From contig WBMQ01000008.1 of the NCBI GenBank assembly GCA_016630905.1, forward strand, positions 1,178,001 to 1,242,000: a stretch of 64,000 nucleotides of DNA. The letters are read 5' to 3'. This document shows positions 49,883-59,782 of this stretch, piece by piece. The notes beneath the pieces were generated by a model. The model was not told the DNA's origin. It saw only the letters and a program-made list of their open reading frames with translations, and searched no databases. The stretch comes from Capillidium heterosporum (Eukaryota > Entomophthoromycota > Entomophthoromycetes > Entomophthorales > Capillidiaceae). Position 1 is the first letter of the stretch, and every line of letters starts with the position of its first letter. The translations under genes and the position numbers were made by a program.

Positions 49883-51240
49883 ATGGATTCTAACACCAAA
49901 GTCTCTAACGAAGCATCGCCTTTGAAATACTACGATATACCACTATGTCTAGTCGATGGATTTATGAGCCCAAAAAGCTTGGACGTTTTTCAAAATTTCA
50001 TCTCCCAACTGAAGGGGAAACTTCAATCCATCAATAGCCCTTGTCCCCCAATTATCAAAAGTGAAGGCTGTGGTGCAGCTTCAGCCTATGATTGTGCGAT
50101 AGAATTATTCTTTCAAATTAAGGGTGGGAAGGTCGATTATGGTGAGTATCACGCTAATAAACATATCCATAGTAGATTTGGTAAGGTTTATGATAAAGGG
50201 TTGTACGAAATCTGGTCCGAAGAAAATCCCATCAACTTTGTAACCCATTCCTTCGTAAGACCATCATTTTGTCTACCTGTATTGACTTCTCCTATAGGGC
50301 GGAAATGTCGTTTTACTACTACAAAACTTTTTGGACCAACAGGTGTTTTATGATGCTGCCGGAAACAAGTACGAGACCAACTCCAGATGGGTGCGGTCAA
50401 TTGCCACCATATCGTCCCCGTTGCGAGGATCCCTATGCTCAGTCATTTTAGGAAGCCACCCGTTCAAGCCACACCTGCTATCGCCATTCACTTTTAAAAA
50501 GTTGACTTCCATCGGCTGTTGTGTATGGGAGTACATCGATTCGCAGTTGCTCAAGGACTATTCTTTATTGGACTTCAAGGTTTCCCATTTCAACCTATCC
50601 TATCGCCACATAGGCTTCTTTGAAATGATAAAGAATATCCTTTCCAACCAGATCTTAAGGTTGGGTTTAGATAGTGCACCGTACTGATACCACTATTGAA
50701 CGTTACCTACATAAATCGACCACATCTTTTAATGGTACTTACTACAGATCGTATTCAGCAACTATGACCGAACCAAATGATTTGAACGATAACTTAGCTA
50801 GTATTCAACACTGGAACCTATTTCTCGTAGATATAGCGACAAGGACTGGGGAAATGAGCTTAGACGTATACCCTCAACTTAATCCCAATGATGCTGAAGG
50901 TTGGAAGAACAACGATGGTATGTGTTCATTAATATCTCAATATCATCCCGATACCTGCTCTACGTCGCACTGCAGGCATATAGAATTGGGGCAGGATATT
51001 AAGTGGGCTCCTGGGAAATGGTATACTACGACTGTCTCAAACTGCTCCCATGTCGATTTAGTACCAGGATATCACCCACCGTACAACTTGATTAATTCAC
51101 TTTTATATCTGTTGAACTTATCTACACAAACCAGAATTTCCCCTTCAAAAACTTATTGGGATAAGGACTATCTGATCAAAAAGTTGTCGGATGTTACGGA
51201 AGACTACTTGCGTTTCTTAACTTCAACTGGAAAAGTATAA
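49883..51240 (+). CDS. Lipase-like alpha/beta hydrolase, tandem copy 3, with a +1 frame break
   Basis: Exons are join(49883..50254,50298..51240). Exon 2 is 943 nt, one base longer than in copies 1 and 2. The zero frame meets TGA at 50685-50687, while the +1 frame continues as an uninterrupted, well conserved second half to 51240. Skipping one base at the TGA gives 437 residues, aligned without gaps to the sisters (DSAPY then DTTIERY). The elbow THSFGGN, SLISQYHPD, SNCSHVDLVPG-like and NNDGMCSL motifs are intact. It is either a recent pseudogene, a sequence error, or a gene that uses +1 frameshifting. If it is truncated, the Asp and His of the triad are lost. Confidence 0.75.
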
Positions 51241-51793
51241 TCCATGACAAATTGGTTTAGGTCACTAAATAAATTTATGTACCTGTATACTTTTAGCAGC
51301 TACAATATTTGTGTATTTGATTTTAAAAGTATTTGGCTTTAAAATATGATACATTTGCGCCATAGTAGAATGCTCAAGTTACAACATATCTAGTAGTAGT
51401 TTATTGAAGTTTTTATCATTATAAATCAAGCTTTAGCACTGCAAGCTTATCTGATATATTTGATAATAAACTCAAGATAATTGCTATATTGTGTTACTCG
51501 AAGTATAGTATAAAGTTTAGCTTTGTAATATTGTTCTCAATCGAAATACTAACGATCAAATACAATTAAAAGCTTGAAACATTTCTTAGTATAATGAACT
51601 TGATACATTATTATATGCTACTCTACTATATGAAGCTTAATAGGATGATATATTAGCTATTATGAAAATAAAGATTTATAGCTGAATAATAAAAGTACAT
51701 ATTTAGAAAAAGTAAAATATAAACATCACATAACAATCAAACAAATATATTCCGATAATTCCATTAAAAATATGCCAACCTACAAAAAGAAAA
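51241..51793. other. Intergenic stretch
   Basis: AT-rich spacer downstream of the lipase array. Nothing recognisable was seen. Confidence 0.5.
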
Positions 51794-51865
51794 TGACCAG
51801 TATCGGAGTCGAACCAATAACCTTTCGATCTGGAGTCGAACGCGCTACCATTGCGCCAACTAGCC
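51794..51865 (-). tRNA. tRNA-Trp (CCA)
   Basis: Seventy-two bases fold as a cloverleaf on the minus strand. The acceptor stem GGCTAGT/ACTGGTC has two G-U pairs. The D-arm stem is GCGC around AATGGTA. The anticodon arm TTCGA-CTCCAGA-TCGAA has anticodon CCA. The T arm ATTGG-TTCGACT-CCGAT completes it, with discriminator A. No intron is present. The anticodon arm closely resembles other fungal tRNA-Trp genes. A short T run follows the 3' end. Confidence 0.93.
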
Positions 51866-52265
51866 TATTTATATAACATCTCTTAGGATACCTATCTATA
51901 TGTTATGGAATTCCCAGATCAAGAAATCAAAATTATTTTTAGCTCTTTTATGGATTGTATACGTTTAAATGAAAAGTTATAATTTAAAATTCATTAATAA
52001 GTACTATAACACTAAAGGATATAATAAAGATTTAATGCTTTTAATGTCTTATATAAATATAAAAAATTAATATACATTTCAAGAAAGTTTGCAGCTGAGA
52101 AACATTATAGGGAGGTTGATTGAGTTACTTAATATTAATTTCTTGTGGTATAGCAATTCATAGCCACCACCCACACTGTTAGTATAGACTCGAATATTTA
52201 CACTGAAAGATAGGTATGAAGTATACTATATGCATGATTGAGATCCCTTGATTTACAGTATCAAC
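51866..52265. other. Intergenic stretch
   Basis: AT-rich spacer with no recognisable feature. Confidence 0.5.
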
Positions 52266-52734
52266 TCAGAAATTGGTATTGTTATACATCATGCCCCTTC
52301 TAATATCTATACCAGACGGAGTCGCAATGTAACTTTTCACCTTACCTACAGAGTTTAAAAAGGTTTCTAAGCCTTCCTTTGACATATTCTTGACGATGCA
52401 AGCCAAAGTTACAATCCAATCTTCCTCTGCAGCGACTCCTGGAGACAAAAAAAATCTCCTCAGTAATTACACTTTCGTTGAAGAGATCCTCTACCTGGTA
52501 CGTACTATCTCATAAACTGAAGTTCTGTCCAACAATGTTTCTTTTGGCATCTAAAGTCAAATACAGGTTTGAATTCATAGACTTTTTTAAGATGTTTCGT
52601 ATGGTATCTTGCACCTGATATATCCAATTGCATTTTACAATCAAATTGAACTGCATTACCATCCCATCTCCAGTGTACCTTTGATCGTATTTTAATATGA
52701 AGTAGTGGCTGAATGTTGAAATTATAGAAACCAA
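52266..52734 (-). CDS. Unknown protein, 5' end unresolved
   Basis: Tentative exons are complement(join(52266..52438,52473..52494,52534..52734)). The pieces read as plausible protein (YQVQDTIRNILKKSMNSNLY, then EEDWIVTLACIVKNMSKEGL). The introns would be 39 nt (donor GTTGGA) and 34 nt (donor GTGTAA, with the acceptor preceded by a long T run). The second would be the shortest in the window. The first piece has no ATG at its left edge, so an upstream exon, perhaps within 52735-53181, is missing from the model. I do not recognise the family. It could be a decaying gene. Confidence 0.35.
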
Positions 52735-53992
52735 TAGACTGGCATTGAGTGGGTTTATTGGCTTTGGTTATTTCTCTGTACAGTAGGTATGTAGTAGTGC
52801 TAGTAAAGATTTAAATTCAGTGATTGAATTTAGGATACTTTTATATAGTAATGGTCTTGAAAGAAAGATCTCAACTTATAAGGCACCTGGTGACAAAATG
52901 AGATCAAAAATTGGACATGTAATATAAATAATAAAAGTCTGATAAGTAGGTAATTTTCCAGAAATTGAAAATTTATATACAAGAATATATTAGGCCTTAT
53001 TCTTTTTCTGAAAATAGCGTACAACGTTACTTTTAGTCTCAAAACTTAACATTCCCATACATTTAGTTGTACTTTCCATACCATGGCGCCTTTGCAGACA
53101 TATTTGCTTTTCAATTGTTAGTTTAAAAACATATAAATTTTGTCGGGTAGCAGACGGGTGAAGCATATGTAGTACATGCACATGAAATAGCTATTTTGGG
53201 CAATGTTTTATTGCTGCTTTAGGTGAATAGCTAGTAAAGAAATAGCAAGGTTGCAAAATATTCGTTGTAATGACCCTCAGTAAGTACCATTTATAATAGC
53301 TTTGTGCTGCATACCTAGAGTGTAAAATGCTGCACGGTTGGATTGATTATTTTAAAGCCAGCAGTTAGAAAATCCAAATCAAGCCCAATTGAACAGGATT
53401 TGAATTGAAATTGTTGTATCTATGAGCAAATATAGAACCAAAGTCAGGGCCAGGATCAAAAGAGGTTGTTTGTTAATATTGCTTTCAAATTTCCAAACCA
53501 TTTGTCTTGATGCCGGTAGTTTACTACAGTTATCGTTTCGAATATAATTCTTTGATCATAGAGTAGATTCATAAAGTCTACAAGGTGGGAATGCTCATTG
53601 AAGATGATCAGATTGGAAGGATTAGCAATGCTCTATTCAGAATTTGGAGTGGTACAGTATGCTTGGAATGCAGTAGTTGTTATTATGTGTATACATTCGC
53701 TTCAAAGCTTATATCCTAAATAATTTCAAATAGTTACCTTTCTAATCATTAAATAGCTATATACATACTATTTCCGACACTACTTTGTTTATGGTCTAAA
53801 TATTTAAACATTATGCTAGAAAGATTAGTAGTAAAGTAGTTAATGAAGAATTGGTAACCACTGTAAGAAAATTAAATTTATCAATCAGTAAACCTTCTAC
53901 TTAACTTGACATCGCTACAAATACTAAAACAATATAACATTATAAATTACATTTTTAAAAATGGAAGCTTTAATTCAGTTTAGCTTTCGGTT
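52735..53992. other. Intergenic stretch, possibly with unresolved exons
   Basis: Two minus-strand open frames (52830-53042 and 52990-53181) may include a 5' exon of the gene at 52266-52734, but I could not join them. The remainder shows nothing. Confidence 0.35.
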
Positions 53993-54483
53993 TTAACGAC
54001 GAGAGAATCCTTGACGTACATTGCCTCTTCCACCTCTCGTCTTATCTAAAATTATTAAAAGGCAAATATTAGTAAACTAAAAAACACATAAAAGTACTGG
54101 GTATACGAGTAAGTCTTCCTCTACCGGTTCCTCTTCCTTTGAGAGCTCCAGGCAACATGGTTTTGAACATGGGTGCGTTCTTCAACATATCGGGTACGAC
54201 GAATAGACGTACATGCGAGCCTCTAATATAAAGTTGATCTAAGGTGTACACTCTACCATCAGGAGCAGTCACTTGGACTTCTTTTAGCTGCACATTCATG
54301 TTATCTTCAGCTATATAAAAATTTTGAATGAATAAATAAAATTAACTTACAAATGCCACTAAATGATTAAAAATAATTACCATCGAAAAGTTTGCCACGG
54401 TACAAAGCTCCGTTACTCAGCTCTACCGTAACTATGTGCCCTTGAGCTTCATGTAGCAGTTTGACGGGAACTCCCAAGACCAT
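53993..54483 (-). CDS. SMD3: Small nuclear ribonucleoprotein Sm D3
   Basis: Three exons, complement(join(53993..54045,54107..54310,54381..54483)), give 119 residues. SmD3 is one of the seven Sm proteins that ring U1, U2, U4 and U5 snRNAs. The Sm1 motif ([20 protein letters not shown] then YRGKLFDAEDNMN) and Sm2 motif ([20 protein letters not shown]) match SmD3 specifically rather than LSm4. The C-terminus is RG-rich ([19 protein letters not shown]) as expected for the arginine-methylated tail. The start is the ATG directly before VLGVPVK; the longer upstream frame lacks an ATG. It is divergent from the kelch-BTB gene. Confidence 0.95.
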
Positions 54484-54827
54484 TTCGTTTGAGTTGTAAA
54501 TACAAAGGTTGCCACCTACTTTGACTTTTTCTATCAAGTCTACCCAATGAAAAAGTTGTCCAATCAACCAATTTAGTGATTGCACTGAGCCAGTTTCAAA
54601 ATTTTCAACTGAAAACCTATTCCCTAGCTCCAACCAAATTGTACAGTAAGAACGAGTTCAATATTTATATCAGAAACTTTCAAGTAGTTTTCCAAATACC
54701 AGCTTAGATAAGGCCCATCAAAACCAAACTTCTATATAGCAACCGCTTTAATCGCTCTGCCAATTTGATAATTTGACTATACAATTTACTAACCTTCTCC
54801 CAATCTTTATACCAACTTTAAACTATA
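54484..54827. promoter_or_regulatory. Divergent promoter region SMD3 / kelch-BTB
   Basis: 344 bases separate the opposed start codons. Weak TATA-like runs occur on both strands and there is no other feature. Confidence 0.4.
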
Positions 54828-56553
54828 ATGGACAGTTCACTCAGTATGTTAGAATCCATGTCGGAGTTAAATTTCAACTTGAATTCCAACCACACGCTAA
54901 CTGAAGGGGACAACGTTATTGGATTGTGGCGTCCTTCCTTCACCCGAATCGACAACGAGCTTTACTTGTTTGGTGGGGGCGGTCTAGCTACCACCAACTT
55001 GACAACTTTTAATTTAACTACTGGCAAATGGAAAAAGCTGACAAACGTAACTGGTAACCCGCCTACAAAGAGATATGGTCATACAACTAGTTACCACAAC
55101 AATCGACTCGTAGTTTTTGGTAAGTTTTTACTTGGATATTTTGTATATTTATAAATTGATAATTTAGGTGGGATAAATGAGTTTCAAGAGTACTGCAATG
55201 ACTTGATAGTCTTTGATATTGTTAAAAAGCATTGGTTCAGGCCAGAGATGAGTGGAAAGGGAGTGCCAGCCAGATACTTTCACACATCAACTGTCCTTGG
55301 CGATAAGATGTACGTGTACGGTGGGTTTTCAAGGAACAGTGAATGTAGACTTAAATTTTATTTTTATCCTTTATTAAAAGCTTTCTATCCCAGGTACCTT
55401 TGTGATAGACAAGCTTTCTATCTTAGATTTGAATACATATACCTGGTCATCCACCATCAACGTACCATCACGATACAACCACAGTGCAACTTTAGTTGGA
55501 AGTAAACTTTACATATTCGCAGGCAAAGATGAAGTTGGGAACACGGTCAGCGACATACTTTCTGTCGATCTGGAGAACGGGTTCAAAGTTAGCCGTATCA
55601 ATTTGGATTTAGGGCATATACTACTCAAATCCCAGCACTTTTGCGAGCCTTTCGACAATAATCTGCTAGTCTTTGGTAAGGTTATCGACAGTAATGAGCC
55701 CCCAAACTCGGGTCAAAGCCCCTCCAATTCCAACTCCAATGCCAACTATAGCCTCTTTCACCTCGATTTGATCGATCTCAAGTTCACGTTGCTACCCACC
55801 CGCAACGAGTTCAACTTGGGGGTCTGGAACTACTTCACTGTATCCAACCCCAAGACGACCGATGAGGATAGGTTAGATGGGGAGGACCGTTCCGAACTCA
55901 TTTTCCTAGGCAACCAGGACCAGGACCGCCCTCAGCCTTACGATCACTTTAGAGATATGATCAAACTTAGCGCCGAAGCACTGGGACTGTTCCGAAAGGT
56001 ACCCTCAAACTTGGCCCAAAACATGGGCGTGTTGATGAACCGTGAAGATCTCAGTGACTTTGCCATGCGGAGTACCGATGGTGTTGAATTCAAAGTTCAT
56101 AGAGCCGTACTTACGGTACGCTGGCCCTACTTCGACCGTCTAGTCACCTCGGGTATGAAGGACAGCCAGGCCAACTACCTAGAGATTGAAGCTGGTGGGG
56201 ACACCTTGAAAAGTTTTGTATACTTTCTGTACACCGATCAGCTACCCCCCGAATTACCCTTTGACAGTGTTGGCGAGCTTTTGCGACTGGCTTCTTTCTA
56301 CCTGCTTCCTAGGCTACGTCAACTGTGCTGCTTACAGCTGTATACACGACTGGACGTCGACAACTGTCCTTTAGCTTTCCATTATGCCGTTACTAGTGAT
56401 GAAGTGGGGCTCATCAGCTTTATAGGGAACTTCTTCATTGATCGGTTCAGCGAGATCATCACCAATGACACGCTCTATGAGCTACCTAGAAACGAGCTTA
56501 AACTCCTACTAAGTTTCGTACCTAAGGGCTCTAGGTTACAATCGGAAATTTAG
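54828..56553 (+). CDS. Kelch-repeat and BTB-domain protein
   Basis: Three exons, join(54828..55119,55168..55338,55394..56553), give 540 residues. Kelch blades come first (LYLFGGGGLATTNL...GKWKKLT; YGHTTSYHNNRLVVFGG; KMYVYGGFSRNS; YNHSATLVGSKLYIFAGKDE). A BTB domain follows (DLSDFAMRSTDGVEFKVHRA, ANYLEIEAGGDTLKSFVYFL), then a BACK-like tail. There is no signal peptide or membrane span. The order kelch-then-BTB resembles LZTR1-like proteins, which serve as cullin-3 adaptors. The second intron uses donor GTGAAT, and placing it there yields the continuous blade NSTFVIDKLSILDLNTYTW. The substrate is unknown. Confidence 0.88.
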
Positions 56554-57045
56554 CCTGCAAGCACCCTAATAGACAGTTTTATAATGGTATATATCGGTCC
56601 AATGATAGCACGGCTCTATTTTGAAGCTGAGACGAGCTGGATTTTTAATACGTCCTACCTATGGTTTAATTTATTCTAATGTCTTCTAACTTTTACTATG
56701 GTTGGCAAACATCTGCTTATATTTTTAAAGTATCTATATTCTAAAAAGACTTATGCTTTTGTTTTTATAAATATATATGCTATTATGTTTTAAAGCTAGT
56801 GTTTGTATTACTTTTTATTGGAAGCAATCTATAACAGCTAGTCTTTTGTTAATATTTCTTGCCCAAGATAGTTTTATTTTCAAATGGAATTGATTACAAT
56901 ATAAGTTGCTTTAGAATATGCTATAAGTTATATGTATTTAGTGGAGATTATACTTTGATGAGTAAGATAATAGAACCAATAAACATTTAAATAAACGAAG
57001 TATGGTGTAACGATATGCGGTACAAAGTCATGTTAATATTAATAA
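56554..57045. other. Convergent 3' spacer
   Basis: This spacer lies between the kelch-BTB and second kelch membrane genes. Nothing recognisable was seen. Confidence 0.5.
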
Positions 57046-58344
57046 TTACCGTCCATCACTTTGTGCTCCAATAGCAAGATCCAAATCAATATTATCCAGT
57101 GAGATCGAAGGATTTGCCCATAGCAATTCCAACTTGATATCTGGTGAGTAGCTACCGTCCAGTGAACTCTTATCAAAGTTCTTTAAAGCTATTACAGTCA
57201 AGCAAAACAAAATACACGTGGAAACGATAAAGAACATCAGAATCCCAAGGACTTCGGAAGCCTTTGTCAAATGCCATTTAGCCAGCCAGTATTGATAAAC
57301 TACGTGATAGGTATAGGAGAAATATAAAAGGGCTATATTATCAGTGTAAAGGTCTATATAAAATAAATTGGTATCGGTTACATTGTAACTGACGAGCAAA
57401 AGGTGCCGTAGGTTGATACTGCGTCCAAACTCCAAGCTGCTGTAAACCTTGGGTAGCTGAATGGATTGCCAAATTGACAGACGGAGGTAAAATTTGAGTA
57501 ACTTAAAGGAACATGTGTCTATGGGTTCACAACACTTTACAATTGCATAAAGGTACTTTCCAGTGAAATGGCTCTCTACACTGACAAAGTTAGTTGGTAC
57601 ATGGCCAAAAACCGGCTGTTTTCCCCATCTCTTCTCCATTAAATCATAATAAATAATTGAACTCAAGTCTATAGGTTCGCTAGTTAAATAATCTAACCCA
57701 CCTAAAATGTAGATTCTATCTTGGTAGGCAAAAGAAGTGTGCTTGTATAGCAATGGACCTTCAACCTCCTCCCTCTCAAATGTCATTCTTTTAGTGTTGA
57801 TTTTAATCAGATATCCATGCGAGTAGTCAAAGCTTGGACTAAATTTATCGTTCTTACCTACAAGTTTCTCATGATAAAGTCCACCATAAATGAAATATTC
57901 CGATTTATACTCAAAATTCATGGCGATAGAAAAGTCGGTTAGTTTGGTCAAATTCCTGTGCCTTAAAGATTGTGGTAGCACACGTAAGAGTTCTGACCAG
58001 TTACTTAAATTGTTGAAAGTCGAAGTTCCCACTAAATTGTCGAAAAATGTGAAAAGGTTGGTATTTTTGAAATCGGAATGTTGGTAGTAATAGTCCCTTT
58101 GTTTCCAAATAAACTTTTCCTTCTCATACAACTTTGTAAAACCTTGACTATTCGTAAATGTTGTAAAATAGCATGGTCTCAGGTCGGTACTGTAATAACA
58201 ATAATTAACCACTATACTTTTGTAATCGGATATTGGAAATACATCGATCGGAAAGAGACTGTTAGTAGAGTAGTATTTGTAATTTAAAGTTAACAGAATT
58301 TGTACAAACAGTATAGTTAGATAAATTAAAACCAGACTTCTCAT
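57046..58344 (-). CDS. Kelch-type single-pass membrane protein (paralogue 2)
   Basis: An intronless frame of 432 residues. It starts with a signal peptide (MRSLVLIYLTILFVQILL), then a tyrosine-rich ectodomain with kelch-like turns (EYFIYGGLYHEKL, IYILGGLDYL, YDLMEKRWGKQP) and several N-x-S/T sites. One transmembrane helix follows (VLGILMFFIVSTCILFCLTV). The short cytoplasmic tail contains LELLWANPSIS, nearly identical to ELLWANPTIS in the gene at 5669-7236. The two are paralogues of the same architecture. The shared tail motif suggests a common cytoplasmic partner. This copy has no counterpart of the intron proposed for paralogue 1. Confidence 0.8.
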   Translation of the reverse strand: MRSLVLIYLTILFVQILLTLNYKYYSTNSLFPIDVFPISDYKSIVVNYCYYSTDLRPCYFTTFTNSQGFTKLYEKEKFIWKQRDYYYQHSDFKNTNLFTFFDNLVGTSTFNNLSNWSELLRVLPQSLRHRNLTKLTDFSIAMNFEYKSEYFIYGGLYHEKLVGKNDKFSPSFDYSHGYLIKINTKRMTFEREEVEGPLLYKHTSFAYQDRIYILGGLDYLTSEPIDLSSIIYYDLMEKRWGKQPVFGHVPTNFVSVESHFTGKYLYAIVKCCEPIDTCSFKLLKFYLRLSIWQSIQLPKVYSSLEFGRSINLRHLLLVSYNVTDTNLFYIDLYTDNIALLYFSYTYHVVYQYWLAKWHLTKASEVLGILMFFIVSTCILFCLTVIALKNFDKSSLDGSYSPDIKLELLWANPSISLDNIDLDLAIGAQSDGR

Positions 58345-59782
58345 AGTTGAGATAGATAATTATTTTACTTTAGGTATAGACAGCTTTATAGATCTTGAGG
58401 ATGGGTATGAAAGCTTGGCGCTGTTCAAAATTTTATTAGATGGTTGAAGCTCAAAGCCATTTCAATTTAAGACTTCAAAATTCCTTTTATACAACTTTAA
58501 AAATTAGAACAAAACCAACTAGTTGTCTGATCATTTTAGCAAGGATCATTAATTATTTGCAGAACAAACATTCTTCATGTTCCAATTAGAAACACCAATT
58601 TAGGCTAATGTATTTAAACAGAATAACTACATTGATAAACATATAATGTAGCAAGTTTCAAAATAGGTGTCAAAAGATGATTGATAGTAGAGCTTATTAT
58701 ACTTTTAAAGTTTATATCAAAGGATACAAGCTATAAATAACTAACTGTATCTTTATATTACTTTTAAATATAGCTAGTTAATATCTATAAGGAAGCCTTT
58801 TAAATTAGCTATAGTTTTATTTGATAGCTAAAATTCAAGTTTTATACTATAGACTTATAAACTACTAATTAATATTTACTTTTATTAATACTTAAAGTTT
58901 ACTTTCTTTTAGTATAAATTAGTATTTTAATTTAGCTTAACTTTTTCTAAAATTAAAATCTTAAAAACTCTTCTAAAATAATAACATAGATACTAATACT
59001 AAAATTAGATAAAATACTAAAGACTAGTAGCTTATATAAAGTACATAGTAAACTTAGTAATTATTTAATATTCTTCTATTATTAATGGCATAATTTATAA
59101 CTAATAATTAGCATTTTTTATAATAAAAATTTTGCATTGATTAAACTAAGATATAATATAATATAATTAATAAATATTTAGTATTTAATATTATACTGCT
59201 AGTAGTTTAAATTGCTAAATTATACTTAAAGCTAAAAAGAAAAATAATTAAAAAAATTTAAAAAGTAAAAAGTTAGTAGTATAAGTTTATAATAATAAAA
59301 ATTAGGCTTATACCTTAGTAATAAGAATTATAATAAACAAAGTTATAATATTTACTATGTTAAAATTATGAGTATTTTATTATAAAAAGAATATATCTTT
59401 TACTTTTTTAATCTAATAACTTTTATAATAAATCTATCTATTAAATGTTTTTAAATTAAATTATAAACTTTTATCAGCTAAAGCAGGATATTAGTTTTTG
59501 CTTATGTTAGGAAATTGCTATATATTTTATCAGACTTAAAAGTAAATTAAACTTACCAAACACTAATTACTTCAAAAAATATGCAACTAAATTTGATATT
59601 TGTAAAATAGTTTTAATAAACCCGAGTTTCATTTGCCTATTTTGAATCAATTATGTCACCTAGATTTTGCTACCTATGAACTTCTAATTGGCCAAGAGCT
59701 TACCAAGCTTCGAAAACCTAATTTATTTTCAAAGTTTACAAACTTTTTATTAGATACATGAAATAGAGCTTAGACGACAATC
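58345..59782. other. Spacer containing an extremely AT-rich block
   Basis: From about 58700 to 59560 the lines I counted contain only ~13% G+C, far lower than other spacers, with no open frame of note and many TTAATAA/TATAAT-like words. The flanks are ordinary promoter sequence of the two divergent genes. Confidence 0.6.

Larger units (their letters stand above)
46378..51240 (+). repeat. Tandem array of three lipase-like genes
   Basis: Three same-strand copies start at 46378, 48127 and 49883, a pitch of about 1.75 kb. Exon 1 is 372 nt in all three. Exon 2 is 942, 942 and 943 nt. The introns are 42, 42 and 43 nt and sit at the same codon. Copies 1 and 2 also share downstream sequence (ACTAAATAAA and the following ~100 bases), so the duplicated unit included the 3' flank. 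Confidence 0.9.

Noticed and set aside
46378-51240. Recent horizontal transfer of the lipases from bacteria.
   Set aside because: The genes share a typical short intron and resemble plant-type relatives at HFNIS and elsewhere. An old eukaryotic family is the simpler reading until a phylogeny is done.
52495-52533. TGA readthrough in the unknown gene at 52266-52734, and a further apparent +1 break at TCC-AGG-A near 52438.
   Set aside because: Short introns with acceptable donors and T-rich or CCAG acceptors explain both, so they were not counted with the +1 breaks.
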